Shown here: positions 1 to 9,743 of the stretch, one piece after another
How the letters are laid out: the number at the start of each line of letters is the position of its first letter
Numbering within the stretch: the stretch's first letter is position 1
NCBI RefSeq assembly: GCF_000177675.1
Contig: NZ_ADGX01000069.1
Span: forward strand, 1 to 45,313
Direction: 5' to 3'
DNA from: Parafrankia sp. EUN1f
Lineage (GTDB): Bacteria; Actinomycetota; Actinomycetes; Frankiales; Frankiaceae
DNA length: 45,313 bases
The notes under the pieces: model-generated
What the model was told of the DNA's origin: nothing
What the model saw: the letters and a program-made list of their open reading frames with translations, nothing else
Database searches by the model: none
Program-made: the position numbers and the translations under genes

Positions 1-2321
<2,321 letters not shown>

Positions 2322-2464
2322 TCGCCGGTCGTCGCGGTCGTCGCACCGCGTGGCCGCGGGTCGTTGCACAGGGCCGCTCCCCTGGTGTGGGATCCGCGGT
2401 GTCGGGGTGGTCCGGGTGCCGGGGGCGGCCCGTGCAGGGACCGCCCCGGGCCGGGAGGCGCCAG

Positions 2465-4234
2465 GTGGTCAGATCGTCCGAAGCGCCTGACGGGTCGGCG
2501 CGACCCGACGGGTCGGAGTCGGCCGGGCAGTCGGACGGCCGGCTGGGCCGATACCAGCGGAAGCGGGACTTCGGCGCCACCCCGGAGCCTGCCGGTGGTC
2601 TGACGGTGGCGCGCCTCGGTCCCGACGGCGCGGCGCGGTTCGTCGTCCAGCGTCATCGCGCCCGACGGCTGCACTACGACCTGCGCTTCGAGATGGGCGG
2701 GGTTCTCGCGAGCTGGGCGGTCCCCCACGGCCCGACGCTCGATCCCGCCGCGCGGCGCATGGCCGTGCACGTCGAGGACCATCCCGTCGAGTATCTGGAC
2801 TTCGAAGGGGTGATCCCGGCCGGCCAGTACGGCGCCGGTGATGTGATCGTGTGGGACATCGGCACCTGGGCCCCGCACGGCACGGATGACCCGGTCGCCG
2901 CCGTCGCCGCCGGCGAGCTGCACGCGGACGTGTTCGGCCACAAGCTGCGGGGCCGGCTCGTGCTGATCCGCCGGCAGGAGCCGCAGTGGCTCCTGCTGCA
3001 CAAGCGGGACGCACAGGCTGTGGCCGGCTGGGACCCGGAGAAGCACCCGCGCTCGGTGCTCAGCGGCCGCACCAACGACGAGGTCCGGGCCGCGCCCGAC
3101 CGGATCTGGCGGTCCGGTCCGTCCGCGGGCCAGGACGCGGCGGACGCGGCGGACGCGACAGGCACGACAGGCGCGGTGGGCACGACAGGCGCGGTGGGCG
3201 CGACAGGCGCGGTGGGCGCGACAGGCGCGGTGGGCGCGGTGGGCACGACAGGCGCGGTGGGCACGGCGGATCCCGCGGCGCCGCCACCGGGGGACGACGA
3301 GCTGCGGGCCCTCGACGAGCTGGGCGCGGGCGGGGTCTGGGAGGTCTTCGGCCGGCGGCTACGCCTCACCAATCTCGACAAGGTGCTGTTCCCAGCGGGG
3401 GCGGGACGGCCCGCGGCGACCAAGCGGGACCTCGTGCGCTACGCGGCCCTGATCGCGCCGACGGTGCTGCCCTACCTCGCCGGCCGGGCTCTGAACATGC
3501 ACCGCTTCCCGAACGGGGCGCAGGCCCCTGGCTTCTGGCACAAGCAGGTCCCGGCGCACGCGCCCGACTGGGTCACCCGCTGGCATCCCGGCGGCGGTAC
3601 CGCCGCCGGGGGGACCACCGAGCATCTGGTCGTGGATTCGCCCGCCACGCTGGTGTGGGCGGCCAACTTCGGGGCGCTCGAATGGCATGCGTGGACGGCG
3701 CCGGTGAACGATCCGAGGCACCCGTCCTACGCCCTCATCGACCTGGACCCGGGAACGGAGACGGCCTGGGAGGACGTCCTCGTGCTGGCCCGGCTGCACC
3801 GCACGGCGCTCGCGCATCTCGACGTCCGGGCGGGGATCAAGGTCACCGGGCGCCGCGGCATCCAGATCTGGGTTCCCATCACGCCCGGGCCGGACTTCGA
3901 CAAGACCCGTGACTGGGTGGAGCAGCTCTCGCGGGCGGTCGGAGCCGTCGTCCCGGAGCTGGTGAGCTGGAAGTGGGAGGTGCGTGAGCGAGCCGGGCGC
4001 GCCCGGCTCGACTACACGCAGAACGCCCGGAACAAGACGCTGGTCGCCCCGTACAGCCCGCGCGCCGCCGCCGGTGCGCCGGTGTCGGCCCCGATCGACT
4101 GGGACGAGCTCGACGACCCGTCGTTGCGCCCGGACGGTTTCACGATCCGCACGTTGCTGGCCCGGCTCACCGAGCGCGGTGACCCCTTCCGGACCGTGCT
4201 GGCAGGCGGCCAGCCGCTCCCACCGGTGCGCTGA
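2465..4234 (+). CDS. LigD-like protein: 3'-phosphoesterase domain plus primase-polymerase domain, no ligase domain
   Basis: 589 residues from GTG 2465, chosen because GGGAGG lies 6 nt upstream and earlier starts overlap metH. The N-terminal third is the LigD 3'-phosphoesterase domain: QRHRARRLHYDLRFEM carries the metal-binding His and Asp residues, followed by VHVEDHP and IPAGQYGAGDV. From about residue 300 comes the LigD-type primase-polymerase: LTNLDKVLFP, LNMHRFPNG, and the catalytic DxD in YALIDLDPG. The family trims 3' ends and adds nucleotides in Ku-dependent end joining. Between the domains is a Gly-Thr/Ala-Val collagen-like repeat made of 18-nt units (about 3159-3270). The nucleotidyl-transferase ligase domain (KxDG motif) is absent, and no ku or ligase gene is nearby. 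It would need a ligase supplied from elsewhere. Confidence 0.9.
   Translation: MVRSSEAPDGSARPDGSESAGQSDGRLGRYQRKRDFGATPEPAGGLTVARLGPDGAARFVVQRHRARRLHYDLRFEMGGVLASWAVPHGPTLDPAARRMAVHVEDHPVEYLDFEGVIPAGQYGAGDVIVWDIGTWAPHGTDDPVAAVAAGELHADVFGHKLRGRLVLIRRQEPQWLLLHKRDAQAVAGWDPEKHPRSVLSGRTNDEVRAAPDRIWRSGPSAGQDAADAADATGTTGAVGTTGAVGATGAVGATGAVGAVGTTGAVGTADPAAPPPGDDELRALDELGAGGVWEVFGRRLRLTNLDKVLFPAGAGRPAATKRDLVRYAALIAPTVLPYLAGRALNMHRFPNGAQAPGFWHKQVPAHAPDWVTRWHPGGGTAAGGTTEHLVVDSPATLVWAANFGALEWHAWTAPVNDPRHPSYALIDLDPGTETAWEDVLVLARLHRTALAHLDVRAGIKVTGRRGIQIWVPITPGPDFDKTRDWVEQLSRAVGAVVPELVSWKWEVRERAGRARLDYTQNARNKTLVAPYSPRAAAGAPVSAPIDWDELDDPSLRPDGFTIRTLLARLTERGDPFRTVLAGGQPLPPVR
3159..3270 (+). repeat. In-frame 18-nt tandem repeat inside the LigD-like gene
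   Basis: About six imperfect copies of GGCRCGACAGGCGCGGTG encode GTTGAV/GATGAV units. They form the linker between the phosphoesterase and polymerase domains. Copy number is likely to vary between strains (inference). Confidence 0.85.
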
Positions 4235-4280
4235 TCCCCGATGCGCCGGGCAGCGGCCCCCCGTAGCCGCAGCTCGAAGA

Positions 4281-4320
4281 TCTGAGGATTTCGGTTGTTC
4301 CAACGACCACGATCCTCAGA
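4281..4320. terminator. Hairpin repeat, copy 1, at a convergent gene junction
   Basis: Arms TCTGAGGAT (4281-4289) and ATCCTCAGA (4312-4320) are perfectly complementary. The 22-nt interior folds further: GGTTGTT (4293-4299) and AACGACC (4302-4308) pair with one G-U around a CC loop. The element lies between the convergent ends of the LigD-like gene and the EthD-like gene, so a bidirectional terminator is likely. A related copy with the same geometry lies at 16128-16165. Confidence 0.7.
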
Positions 4321-4337
4321 CCTTGCTCGGCAGCAGC

Positions 4338-4628
4338 TCAGTCGTCGCCATCGATCTGGCTGATCTGCATGACCGGGGTGATCGTGGTGTAGTTCGACAG
4401 GTCCGAGGCGATCGCGGTGCTGTCGGCCTTCATCGCCGTGCTGAGGGCGTCCATCGAGTCGAAGCGGAAGTGCGCTGCCGCCACATACGGCCCACGGATG
4501 CCCCGGTCGACCTCCACCTGGGTCAGCCCCCACATCCTGCAGGCCATCGGGATGTGCTTGTTCAGGTAGTAGTCATGGTCGAACGTCGCGCCCTCGGTCT
4601 TCGGGTACAGCACGCTGAGCCGGATCAC
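4338..4628 (-). CDS. EthD-like dimeric alpha/beta-barrel protein
   Basis: 96 residues beginning MIRLSVLYPKTEGATFDHDY. The start is GTG 4628, with AGGAGG (4637-4642 on the complement) 8 nt upstream. The pattern YPKTEGATFDHDYYLNKHIPMA followed by a C-terminal beta-alpha-beta segment matches the EthD family, small dimeric proteins found near oxygenases and degradative genes; the biochemical role is mostly unknown. GTG 4628 overlaps the TGA of the upstream CYTH gene by 4 nt, so the two are probably translationally coupled. No catalytic residue can be assigned. Family confidence is good, function unknown. Confidence 0.82.
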   Translation of the reverse strand: MIRLSVLYPKTEGATFDHDYYLNKHIPMACRMWGLTQVEVDRGIRGPYVAAAHFRFDSMDALSTAMKADSTAIASDLSNYTTITPVMQISQIDGDD

Positions 4629-5632
4629 GGCGATGGCCTCCTCGCTCGCGGCGCGCCGGATGCGTCGCCTTTTTCCCAGCTTCCCGCAGACCCCCCGACA
4701 GGCGCATCTTTCGTGGCAGACCGGGCCGGCCCGGCGGCCGCGAAGTAGTCCAGCGTGGCGCGCGTCTTGGTCTGCTGCGGGCCGGTGAGGTCCACCCCGT
4801 GCCGGCGCAGGACGTCGGCGGTGCGGGCGGCGACCCGCAGGGCCTCGGTGGGGGCACAGCGGGTCGACAGCTCGACGATGCGGGAGCCGTCGGGGTAGGT
4901 CCACCGCTCGACGAGCAGGCGGCGGCCCAGCCCCTCCGGGCGGATCTTGGCCCGGCGCACGTCCACCGGGCCGAACACCCGCAGCTGGTCGAGGCCGAGA
5001 CCGGTGGGCAGACGGGCGCTGAGCAGGCGCAGCTGCGGGCGGGTGAACAGGCGGTGCAGGCCCCGGCCCTGGGCCATCACCCGTTCGACGTCGTCGGCGC
5101 CGAGGCGGGCCCGCAGCGCGCCGGAGCAGACGTAGTAGCCGGGCATTCCGTCGACCTCGACGACGAAGTCCTTCGATCGGCGCAGCCGCCGGGAGACGTC
5201 GCCGGGAACCATCGGACGTAGCTTGACCACCGCGTCGTCCGGGCCGCCGACGATGCTGCGAACCCGGGCGACCGCACCGTTGCGGTGCAGGGCGCGGTCC
5301 GCGGTGTCGAGGTAGAAGACCCGCTGCCGGCGGCCTCGGGTGAAGTCGACACCGAGCGCCGCGCAACAACTGTCGTGGGCGTCCACCGGGACGACCAGCT
5401 TCAGCTCGACCCGGTCCACCTCGCTGGCGAGCTCCAGCAGCCGATCGAGCTCCTTGTCGGGCAGCTGCCAGAACCGCTGGGCGGCCAGCCGCCGCCGGGC
5501 CGACCGGGCTCCGTTCGCCACCGTGGGCCCGGCGTGCGACCGGCCACGGGAAGGACCACGCGACAGGCCGGGCAGGCCGGCCGCGCGGGACACCCGCAGC
5601 ACGCGCACAGCGCCGGGTCGGTGAGGTTTCAT
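4625..5632 (-). CDS. CYTH-domain-like protein (class IV adenylate cyclase / triphosphatase fold)
   Basis: 335 residues from ATG 5632; a TTG at 5674 is an alternative and neither has a clear ribosome-binding site. The N-terminal 40 residues are basic and Gly/Arg/Pro-rich. The core resembles a CYTH tunnel fold: DRVELKLVVP at the first strand (only part of the usual ExExK signature), RVFYLDTADRALHRNGAVARVR, and DAVVKLRPM. Family members act on organic triphosphates or bind polyphosphate. A second, less typical half follows (RLFTRPQLRLLSARLP, RRLLVERWTYPDGSRIVELSTR). The incomplete metal-binding signature makes activity uncertain. It is followed by the EthD-like gene with a GTGA overlap. Confidence 0.7.
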   Translation of the reverse strand: MKPHRPGAVRVLRVSRAAGLPGLSRGPSRGRSHAGPTVANGARSARRRLAAQRFWQLPDKELDRLLELASEVDRVELKLVVPVDAHDSCCAALGVDFTRGRRQRVFYLDTADRALHRNGAVARVRSIVGGPDDAVVKLRPMVPGDVSRRLRRSKDFVVEVDGMPGYYVCSGALRARLGADDVERVMAQGRGLHRLFTRPQLRLLSARLPTGLGLDQLRVFGPVDVRRAKIRPEGLGRRLLVERWTYPDGSRIVELSTRCAPTEALRVAARTADVLRRHGVDLTGPQQTKTRATLDYFAAAGPARSATKDAPVGGSAGSWEKGDASGAPRARRPSP

Positions 5633-5775
5633 CGTGAATGATCGTAGAGAAGCGGGCGGCAATTCACGCAGCAAAGGGGCTCATTTTTCTTCCAGCCGGG
5701 GCTTGACAGGAGGAAATACGTGCACGGGCGGACGTGCCGCCCGTGGTCCCTGCCAGCTCCCCCCGCGGGCCGGGC

Positions 5776-5970
5776 TCAGTCGTCCGCGAGGCTGATGGCC
5801 TGCTTCGGGCAGGCCGCGACGGCTGCCTTCAGGTCGGCGCGCAGGTCCTCGCCGGGCTCCTCGTCCAGGATCACCAGATAGTCGTTGTCGTCCAGCTCGA
5901 ACACCGACGGCGCGATGCCCACGCACAGCGCGTTGCTCTCACACAGCTTGAAATCGACGACTACTCGCAT
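5776..5970 (-). CDS. Small single-cluster ferredoxin, [3Fe-4S] type
   Basis: 64 residues, MRVVVDFKLCESNALCVGIA at the start. ATG 5970 has GGAGG about 6 nt upstream. Cys10, Cys16 and Cys54 (the last in a CP pair) form the C-x5-C...CP pattern of actinobacterial [3Fe-4S] or hybrid ferredoxins that pass electrons to cytochromes P450 and other oxygenases. The acidic C-terminal half is typical. It lies 135 nt downstream of a TauD-type dioxygenase on the same strand, but that enzyme class takes electrons from 2-oxoglutarate, so the real partner may be a P450 elsewhere. No reductase or P450 is in the window. Confidence 0.9.
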   Translation of the reverse strand: MRVVVDFKLCESNALCVGIAPSVFELDDNDYLVILDEEPGEDLRADLKAAVAACPKQAISLADD

Positions 5971-6105
5971 GCTGACCTCCGTCAGACAGACAGTTCGAAC
6001 CCGGATGACGCCCGCCGCCCCCGGTGCCGGCTTCCACCGCCGCCGGAGGAGCCCGATGGACGCCATCCCCGTCATCCTTTCGCGCACCTGCTCGGTGTGC
6101 GGAGG

Positions 6106-6939
6106 TCAGGCTACGACCTCTTCGCCTACGAGGGTGGTTCGGTGCATCAGTCTGCGCGACGTAGCCGTGTACGGAATTGCCCGGTGCAGCATGCCGGTGT
6201 TGTCCCAGATGACCAGGTCGCCCGGGCGCCAGTGGTGGCGCAGGACGAACCGCGGCTGCGTCGACCAGGCCAGCAGCCGGTCGAGCAGGGCTCGGCTTTC
6301 CTCCTCCGGCCAGCCGACGACGTGGCTGGTGGTCGCGCCGACCAGCAGGGACTTGCGCCCGCTGCGGCGGGTCCAGACCAGCGGGTGCTCCCGGCTGGGC
6401 ACCCGGGCCCACAGCGCCCGGGTCTTCTCCGAGGCGTCCGGCTCGGCCAGACGCTGGGAGGCCGCGAAGCTGTGCACGACGCGCAGCGTGGCGAACTGGG
6501 CCTTCTCGTCGTCCGTCAGGGCGTCGTAGGCCGCGTAGGTGTTCGCGAACTCGGTGTCGCCGCCCTCGTCGGAGACCTGGCGCGCCGTCAGCAGGGTGGC
6601 CTTCTGCGGCAGCTCGTCGTTCGCGCCGTCGATGTGCCAGAAGAACGTGCCCTTGCGGTACGCGGCGAGCACGCTCTCCGCCGGGTCAAGGGTGATCTTC
6701 GAAACCTCGGGGAGACCCTCGATCCCGCCCGTGGGCGCGACCACGACGGTGCCGAGCATGCGGCTGAAGGCGACAAGATCGGCGTCGTCGATGTTCAGCT
6801 CGCGGTAGACCACCACGCCGTGCTTCTCCAGCAGCGCCTGGCACTCCGCCGCGGCGGCCGGATCGACGAGCTGGTGGCCTCGCAGGCCGGCGACCTCGAC
6901 GCCGACCTCGGGGCTGATCGGGGACACGGTCCCGGCCAT
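6106..6939 (-). CDS. TauD/TfdA-family Fe(II)/2-oxoglutarate-dependent dioxygenase
   Basis: 277 residues. The iron-binding facial triad is visible: H102 and D104 in FFWHIDGAND and H252 in NTGMLHRAIPY. Arg residues near 263-267 (RRLMHRT) fit the 2-oxoglutarate carboxylate anchor. Length and layout match the taurine/2,4-D dioxygenase family, which hydroxylates sulfonates, phenoxy acids or other carboxylates; the substrate cannot be read from sequence. No ssu or sulfonate transporter genes are present, so a sulfur-scavenging role is not supported. It is preceded by a carboxymuconolactone-decarboxylase-like gene and followed by a ferredoxin, suggesting a small catabolic group. Confidence 0.9.
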   Translation of the reverse strand: MAGTVSPISPEVGVEVAGLRGHQLVDPAAAAECQALLEKHGVVVYRELNIDDADLVAFSRMLGTVVVAPTGGIEGLPEVSKITLDPAESVLAAYRKGTFFWHIDGANDELPQKATLLTARQVSDEGGDTEFANTYAAYDALTDDEKAQFATLRVVHSFAASQRLAEPDASEKTRALWARVPSREHPLVWTRRSGRKSLLVGATTSHVVGWPEEESRALLDRLLAWSTQPRFVLRHHWRPGDLVIWDNTGMLHRAIPYTATSRRLMHRTTLVGEEVVA

Positions 6940-7079
6940 GGGGAAACTCCTGTCAGATCGTCCTGATCGGACCGTCCGGTCAAACCGTCCGTGGGGCCTT
7001 CCGGTCAGATCATCGGTACGGTGCGGTGCCGCCCCCGGCCGATGCCAGGGCGGCGGGATCGTTCGCGGTCGTGACTCGC

Positions 7080-7135
7080 AACGGTCAGTTCCGGCTCACG
7101 ACGGTCAAACGGTCAGTTCCGGCTCGCGACGGTCA
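7080..7135. repeat. 28-bp tandem duplication covering the 3' end of the gene at 7133-7711
   Basis: Two copies, 7080-7107 and 7108-7135, of a unit starting AACGGTCAGTTCCGGCTC differ at one base. The last three bases of the second copy are the TGA stop of the minus-strand gene, so the repeat extends downstream of that stop. Confidence 0.85.
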
Positions 7136-7711
7136 GTCGTGGCTCTCGTGGAGGTCGTCGTCGAGTGGCAGCTCGAACGAGCTCATCATCATCGCGAGCA
7201 TGTCGTAGGTGCCGGTGGTGAAGATGATGTCGAGCAGCTGCTGCACGTCGAGCTTGCTGGCGAGAAACTCCCACGTCGCCGCACCGATCCCGCCGTCGAT
7301 GATCAGTTCGTCGACAGCGCGCAGGAGGGCCGCGTCGAGCGGGTCCAGGAAGGGCGCGTCCGGGCCCCAGGCCACCCGCGCGATCTCCGCGTCGGTCATG
7401 CCGAGATCGCGAGCCATGATCACGTGCTGCGCCCACTCGTAGCCGACCTTGCGCACCGTGGCCACCCGCAGGACGATCATCTCGCGCTGACGCAGCGTTA
7501 GCGTCGTACCGCGCAGGATGTGCCCGTTGAACGTGAAGAACGCGTGGGCCAGCTCGGGATGGTGGGCCATCGTTCCCAGCGTGTTCAGGGCCTTGGAGCG
7601 CCCCTCGGTGGGCAGCGGAGGATGCCGGGGCGCCTCCGGAGTCATCGCCGCGAGGGCCGCGCGCATCTCCTTCGGCCACTCCCGCAGGGGACGCGGTTCG
7701 ATCCGTGCCAT
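7133..7711 (-). CDS. Carboxymuconolactone decarboxylase (CMD)/AhpD-like family protein
   Basis: 192 residues from ATG 7711, which has AGAGGAG about 7 nt upstream; an in-frame extension to 7945 is open but lacks a start site and protein-like composition. The core LTLRQREMIVLRVATVRKVGYEWAQHVIMARDLGM is the CMD alpha-helical fold. The CxxC of the AhpD peroxidase branch is absent and the E-x3-H arrangement is kept, so it belongs to the non-redox CMD branch. Members act on lactones or gamma-carboxymuconolactone, or have unknown roles beside degradative operons. A CRP-like palindrome lies about 90 nt upstream. Substrate unknown. Confidence 0.85.
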   Translation of the reverse strand: MARIEPRPLREWPKEMRAALAAMTPEAPRHPPLPTEGRSKALNTLGTMAHHPELAHAFFTFNGHILRGTTLTLRQREMIVLRVATVRKVGYEWAQHVIMARDLGMTDAEIARVAWGPDAPFLDPLDAALLRAVDELIIDGGIGAATWEFLASKLDVQQLLDIIFTTGTYDMLAMMMSSFELPLDDDLHESHD

Positions 7712-7798
7712 GTAGGCGGCTCCTCTGCCCTTGAACCCAGCACATGCCCTTGAACCCAGCGCACGCGGCCCGACCCCGGCACACGCCCGACAACCGAC

Positions 7799-7814
7799 CG
7801 TGATAGCGATCACA
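7799..7814. promoter_or_regulatory. CRP/GlxR-like palindrome upstream of the CMD-like gene
   Basis: CGTGATAGCGATCACA matches the CRP-family pattern TGTGA-N6-TCACA with one mismatch. It lies about 88 nt upstream of ATG 7711, a plausible distance for activation. Regulator assignment is inference from the pattern alone. Confidence 0.45.
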
Positions 7815-8329
7815 TTGGGTGCCTTCAGGCCATCATCGCCGAGCCCGGCCCCGAAAGCACCCGATCGACCGAGCCCGACCACCGCCCGGGTGACCACAGC
7901 CCAAGCGACCATCGTCCAGGGTGACCACAGCCCATTCGAACGCAACCCACGCTACTGGGCCCACAAAATGCCTATCACCTGGTGTTCGACTGGTCAAGAG
8001 CCGCTGATTGACCCTCGACCAGCCGCCAGCCCGGGCCCGCAGGCACTCGCAGGGGCCGCCCATAGCACAATTCTCACCGGCATCACGAGGGCATCTAAGA
8101 GAACCCTATATAGCGGCTTCGAGAACAGCCCGCCGTGCGCTTCTCCGCCGCTCTGGAGGTCCAGTTGAAGATCACCTTCTGCGCCCGCCCACAGCGCTCC
8201 AGCGAGGTCGACTCCTCGTAGCTCATCAGCTCCGCGCTCGGTCGCGGGTAGCGCTCGACCCGGCCCCCCAGACGGGTTCGCGAAGTGTGGCATCGGCCGG
8301 CTCCCGCCGCATCAGCCGTCAGACCGTGA

Positions 8330-8373
8330 GCAATATTCTCCATTAACGAGAGGCATATTTCCGTTAAGGAGAG
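8330..8373. repeat. Imperfect AT-rich direct repeat pair before a candidate small ORF
   Basis: Two units, 8330-8352 and 8353-8373, share the pattern GCAWATTYYCC.TTAA.GAGAG. The AT-rich sequence differs strongly from its surroundings. Two adjacent similar half-sites suggest a regulator-binding region (inference). Confidence 0.5.
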
Positions 8374-8380
8374 CGGAAAG

Positions 8381-8641
8381 ATGACGAACGGAAGGAGTGA
8401 CCCGAACAGGCCACGGAAGAAGCGTTCGCAGCCCATTGAGAAGCGCGACCGAAACCATTTTCGCGAACCACTCACCGGCGGCCATGTATTTCATTTCGCG
8501 GCCACTTCGAAGCCATTTTTCCGGTTTCTTCACGGAGGTTTCCCCGAGCCGGCCACGGGCCGCGAGATGCGGGCTCCGGCGAGATCGGCACCGCGGGAGA
8601 CCGGTGCCGGGAGAGGTCAGCCGTCCCGAACGAACGGGTAG
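8381..8641 (+). CDS. Doubtful small basic ORF
   Basis: 86 codons starting MTNGRSDPNRPRKKRSQP. AAGGAG lies 9 nt before ATG 8381, a good ribosome-binding site. Against it: composition is Arg/Pro/Gly-rich without recognisable domain, and the 3' end overlaps the opposite-strand dehydrogenase gene by 25 nt. No homologue is recognised. Listed because of the ribosome-binding site and the repeats immediately upstream; it may be non-coding. Confidence 0.22.
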   Translation: MTNGRSDPNRPRKKRSQPIEKRDRNHFREPLTGGHVFHFAATSKPFFRFLHGGFPEPATGREMRAPARSAPRETGAGRGQPSRTNG

Positions 8642-9555
8642 ATCCGGGTGAAGTCGGCCCCGGCCTCGGCGGCCGCGAACCGGTTCCACACCCGCGCCGT
8701 GACCGGGGCGACCACCGGCGGGCGGCCGAGCTCTCCGACAGCCTCCAGGTAGAGCGCCACGTCCTTGGCCATCAGCGTGTTGGCGAAGCCGGCGGCGTAG
8801 CGCCCGGTGAGAACGTGGTGGGGAAACTTGTCACTGGTCGCCGTGTTCTGACCGCTCGCGCCGTTCAGGACGTCCAGCATGGTGGCCAGGTCGAGGCCGG
8901 CCGCGGTGCCGAACGCGACAGCCTCACTGGTGGCGACGAGCGCGGTGGCGGAGAGGAAGTTGTTCGCCAGCTTGAGCGCCTGGGCGAGCCCAGGCCGCAC
9001 GCCGACCCTCAGGCACCGGTCGCTCAGACCGGCGAGAACGGGCCCGACCGCCGCGCAGTCGTCATCCGAACCGGCGAACATCACCGCGATCGTGCGGGCC
9101 CGGGCCCCCGCGACACCGCCCGACACCGGGGCGTCGACGTAGCCGATACCCGCGCCGACCAGCAGCGCGGCCACCCGCCGTGCCGCCGCCACCCCGATCG
9201 TCGAGGTGTCCACGACCTGGGTGGCCCGCCGATCCGCCGACCCGACGATCTGCTCGGCGACCTGCTGACTGGCCGCACCGTTCGGAAGACTGAGCACCAT
9301 CACCTCGGCCCGCCCGGCTACCTCGGCGACACCGCCGGCGCCGGCGGCACCGGCCGGCACCCGCTCCGGCCCGGCGGGGTCGAACGCCACGACCTCGAGC
9401 CCCGCGGCGACCAGGTTCGCGGCCAGCACCCCGCCCATGTTGCCCAGGCCGACGAAGCCGACCACCGGGCCGCCGCTCCCTGGACCGCCGCTCCCTGGAT
9501 CGCCGTCCGCCGGGTGGCCGCCCGCCGGATCGCTGCCCGGACCCGCGTCCGTCAT
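8617..9555 (-). CDS. NAD(P)-dependent beta-hydroxyacid dehydrogenase (3-hydroxyisobutyrate dehydrogenase family)
   Basis: 312 residues from ATG 9555, which has GGGAGGGGG just upstream. After a Gly/Ser/Pro-rich N-terminal stretch comes the Rossmann motif VVGFVGLGNMGGVLAANL (GxGxxG). Other family signatures are VDAPVSGGVAGA (substrate-binding loop) and LKLANNFLSATALVATSEAV with the catalytic Lys; the C-terminal helical domain is complete. The family oxidises 3-hydroxyisobutyrate, tartronate semialdehyde, 6-phosphogluconate-like or related hydroxy acids; valine catabolism would fit the acyl-CoA genes nearby but is inference. It is transcribed divergently from the TetR gene at 9750, with a 22-bp palindrome 54 nt upstream that matches one before the TetR gene. 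Confidence 0.9.
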   Translation of the reverse strand: MTDAGPGSDPAGGHPADGDPGSGGPGSGGPVVGFVGLGNMGGVLAANLVAAGLEVVAFDPAGPERVPAGAAGAGGVAEVAGRAEVMVLSLPNGAASQQVAEQIVGSADRRATQVVDTSTIGVAAARRVAALLVGAGIGYVDAPVSGGVAGARARTIAVMFAGSDDDCAAVGPVLAGLSDRCLRVGVRPGLAQALKLANNFLSATALVATSEAVAFGTAAGLDLATMLDVLNGASGQNTATSDKFPHHVLTGRYAAGFANTLMAKDVALYLEAVGELGRPPVVAPVTARVWNRFAAAEAGADFTRIYPFVRDG

Positions 9556-9609
9556 CGCGCGCCCCCTCCCGCCGGCTCCCGACCTTCGAACCCGTCGCGG
9601 CACGGCCAA

Positions 9610-9631
9610 AAGTAGACCTCAACGTATACTT
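9610..9631. promoter_or_regulatory. TetR-type operator 1 (upstream of the dehydrogenase)
   Basis: AAGTAGAC (9610-9617), spacer CTCAAC, GTATACTT (9624-9631): 8-bp arms with one mismatch. It carries the same half-sites as operator 2, in the opposite orientation. It lies where the minus-strand promoter for the dehydrogenase should be. Confidence 0.75.
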
Positions 9632-9714
9632 GACGCCCATCACATCAGAGGTCGGACCAGGTAGCAAGGGCCGAGCCCCTCGCGGTCCGCCAGGCTGGAC
9701 GAGCGGGGCAAGAC

Positions 9715-9743
9715 TTGACAGTAAGTATACGAGTCAGTCTACT
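9715..9743 (+). promoter_or_regulatory. Promoter of the TetR gene, probably giving a leaderless mRNA
   Basis: TTGACA (9715-9720), 17-nt spacer, TCTACT (9738-9743). A start point about 7 nt after the -10 box falls at the ATG at 9750; no ribosome-binding site precedes that ATG. This supports both the start choice and leaderless translation. Confidence 0.65.

Larger units (their letters stand above)
7715..8616. other. Gene-poor stretch between the CMD-like gene and the dehydrogenase at 8617
   Basis: About 900 bases with no convincing conserved gene. It holds the CRP-like site (7799-7814), a 16-bp direct repeat GGGTGACCACAGCCCA at 7888-7903 and 7919-7934, an unusually AT-rich patch (about 8085-8110 and 8320-8560), and a pair of 21-23-nt direct repeats at 8330-8373 just before a weak ORF. 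A minus-strand reading around 8160-8290 (RVERYPRPSAELMSYEEST) looks somewhat protein-like but I do not recognise it; it could be a gene remnant. Confidence 0.5.

Noticed and set aside
3159-3270. Collagen-like Gly-x-x repeat as a sign of a secreted fibre protein
   Set aside because: The repeat lies between two intracellular DNA-repair domains and no signal peptide is present; it is a linker.
5985-6010. GTTCGAACCC, like a tRNA T-loop
   Set aside because: No acceptor stem, anticodon arm or D arm can be drawn around it on either strand.
5632-6939. TauD dioxygenase plus ferredoxin as a Rieske-type or sulfonate-using operon
   Set aside because: TauD-type enzymes need no ferredoxin, and no transporter, reductase or sulfonate gene is present; the neighbours may simply be adjacent.
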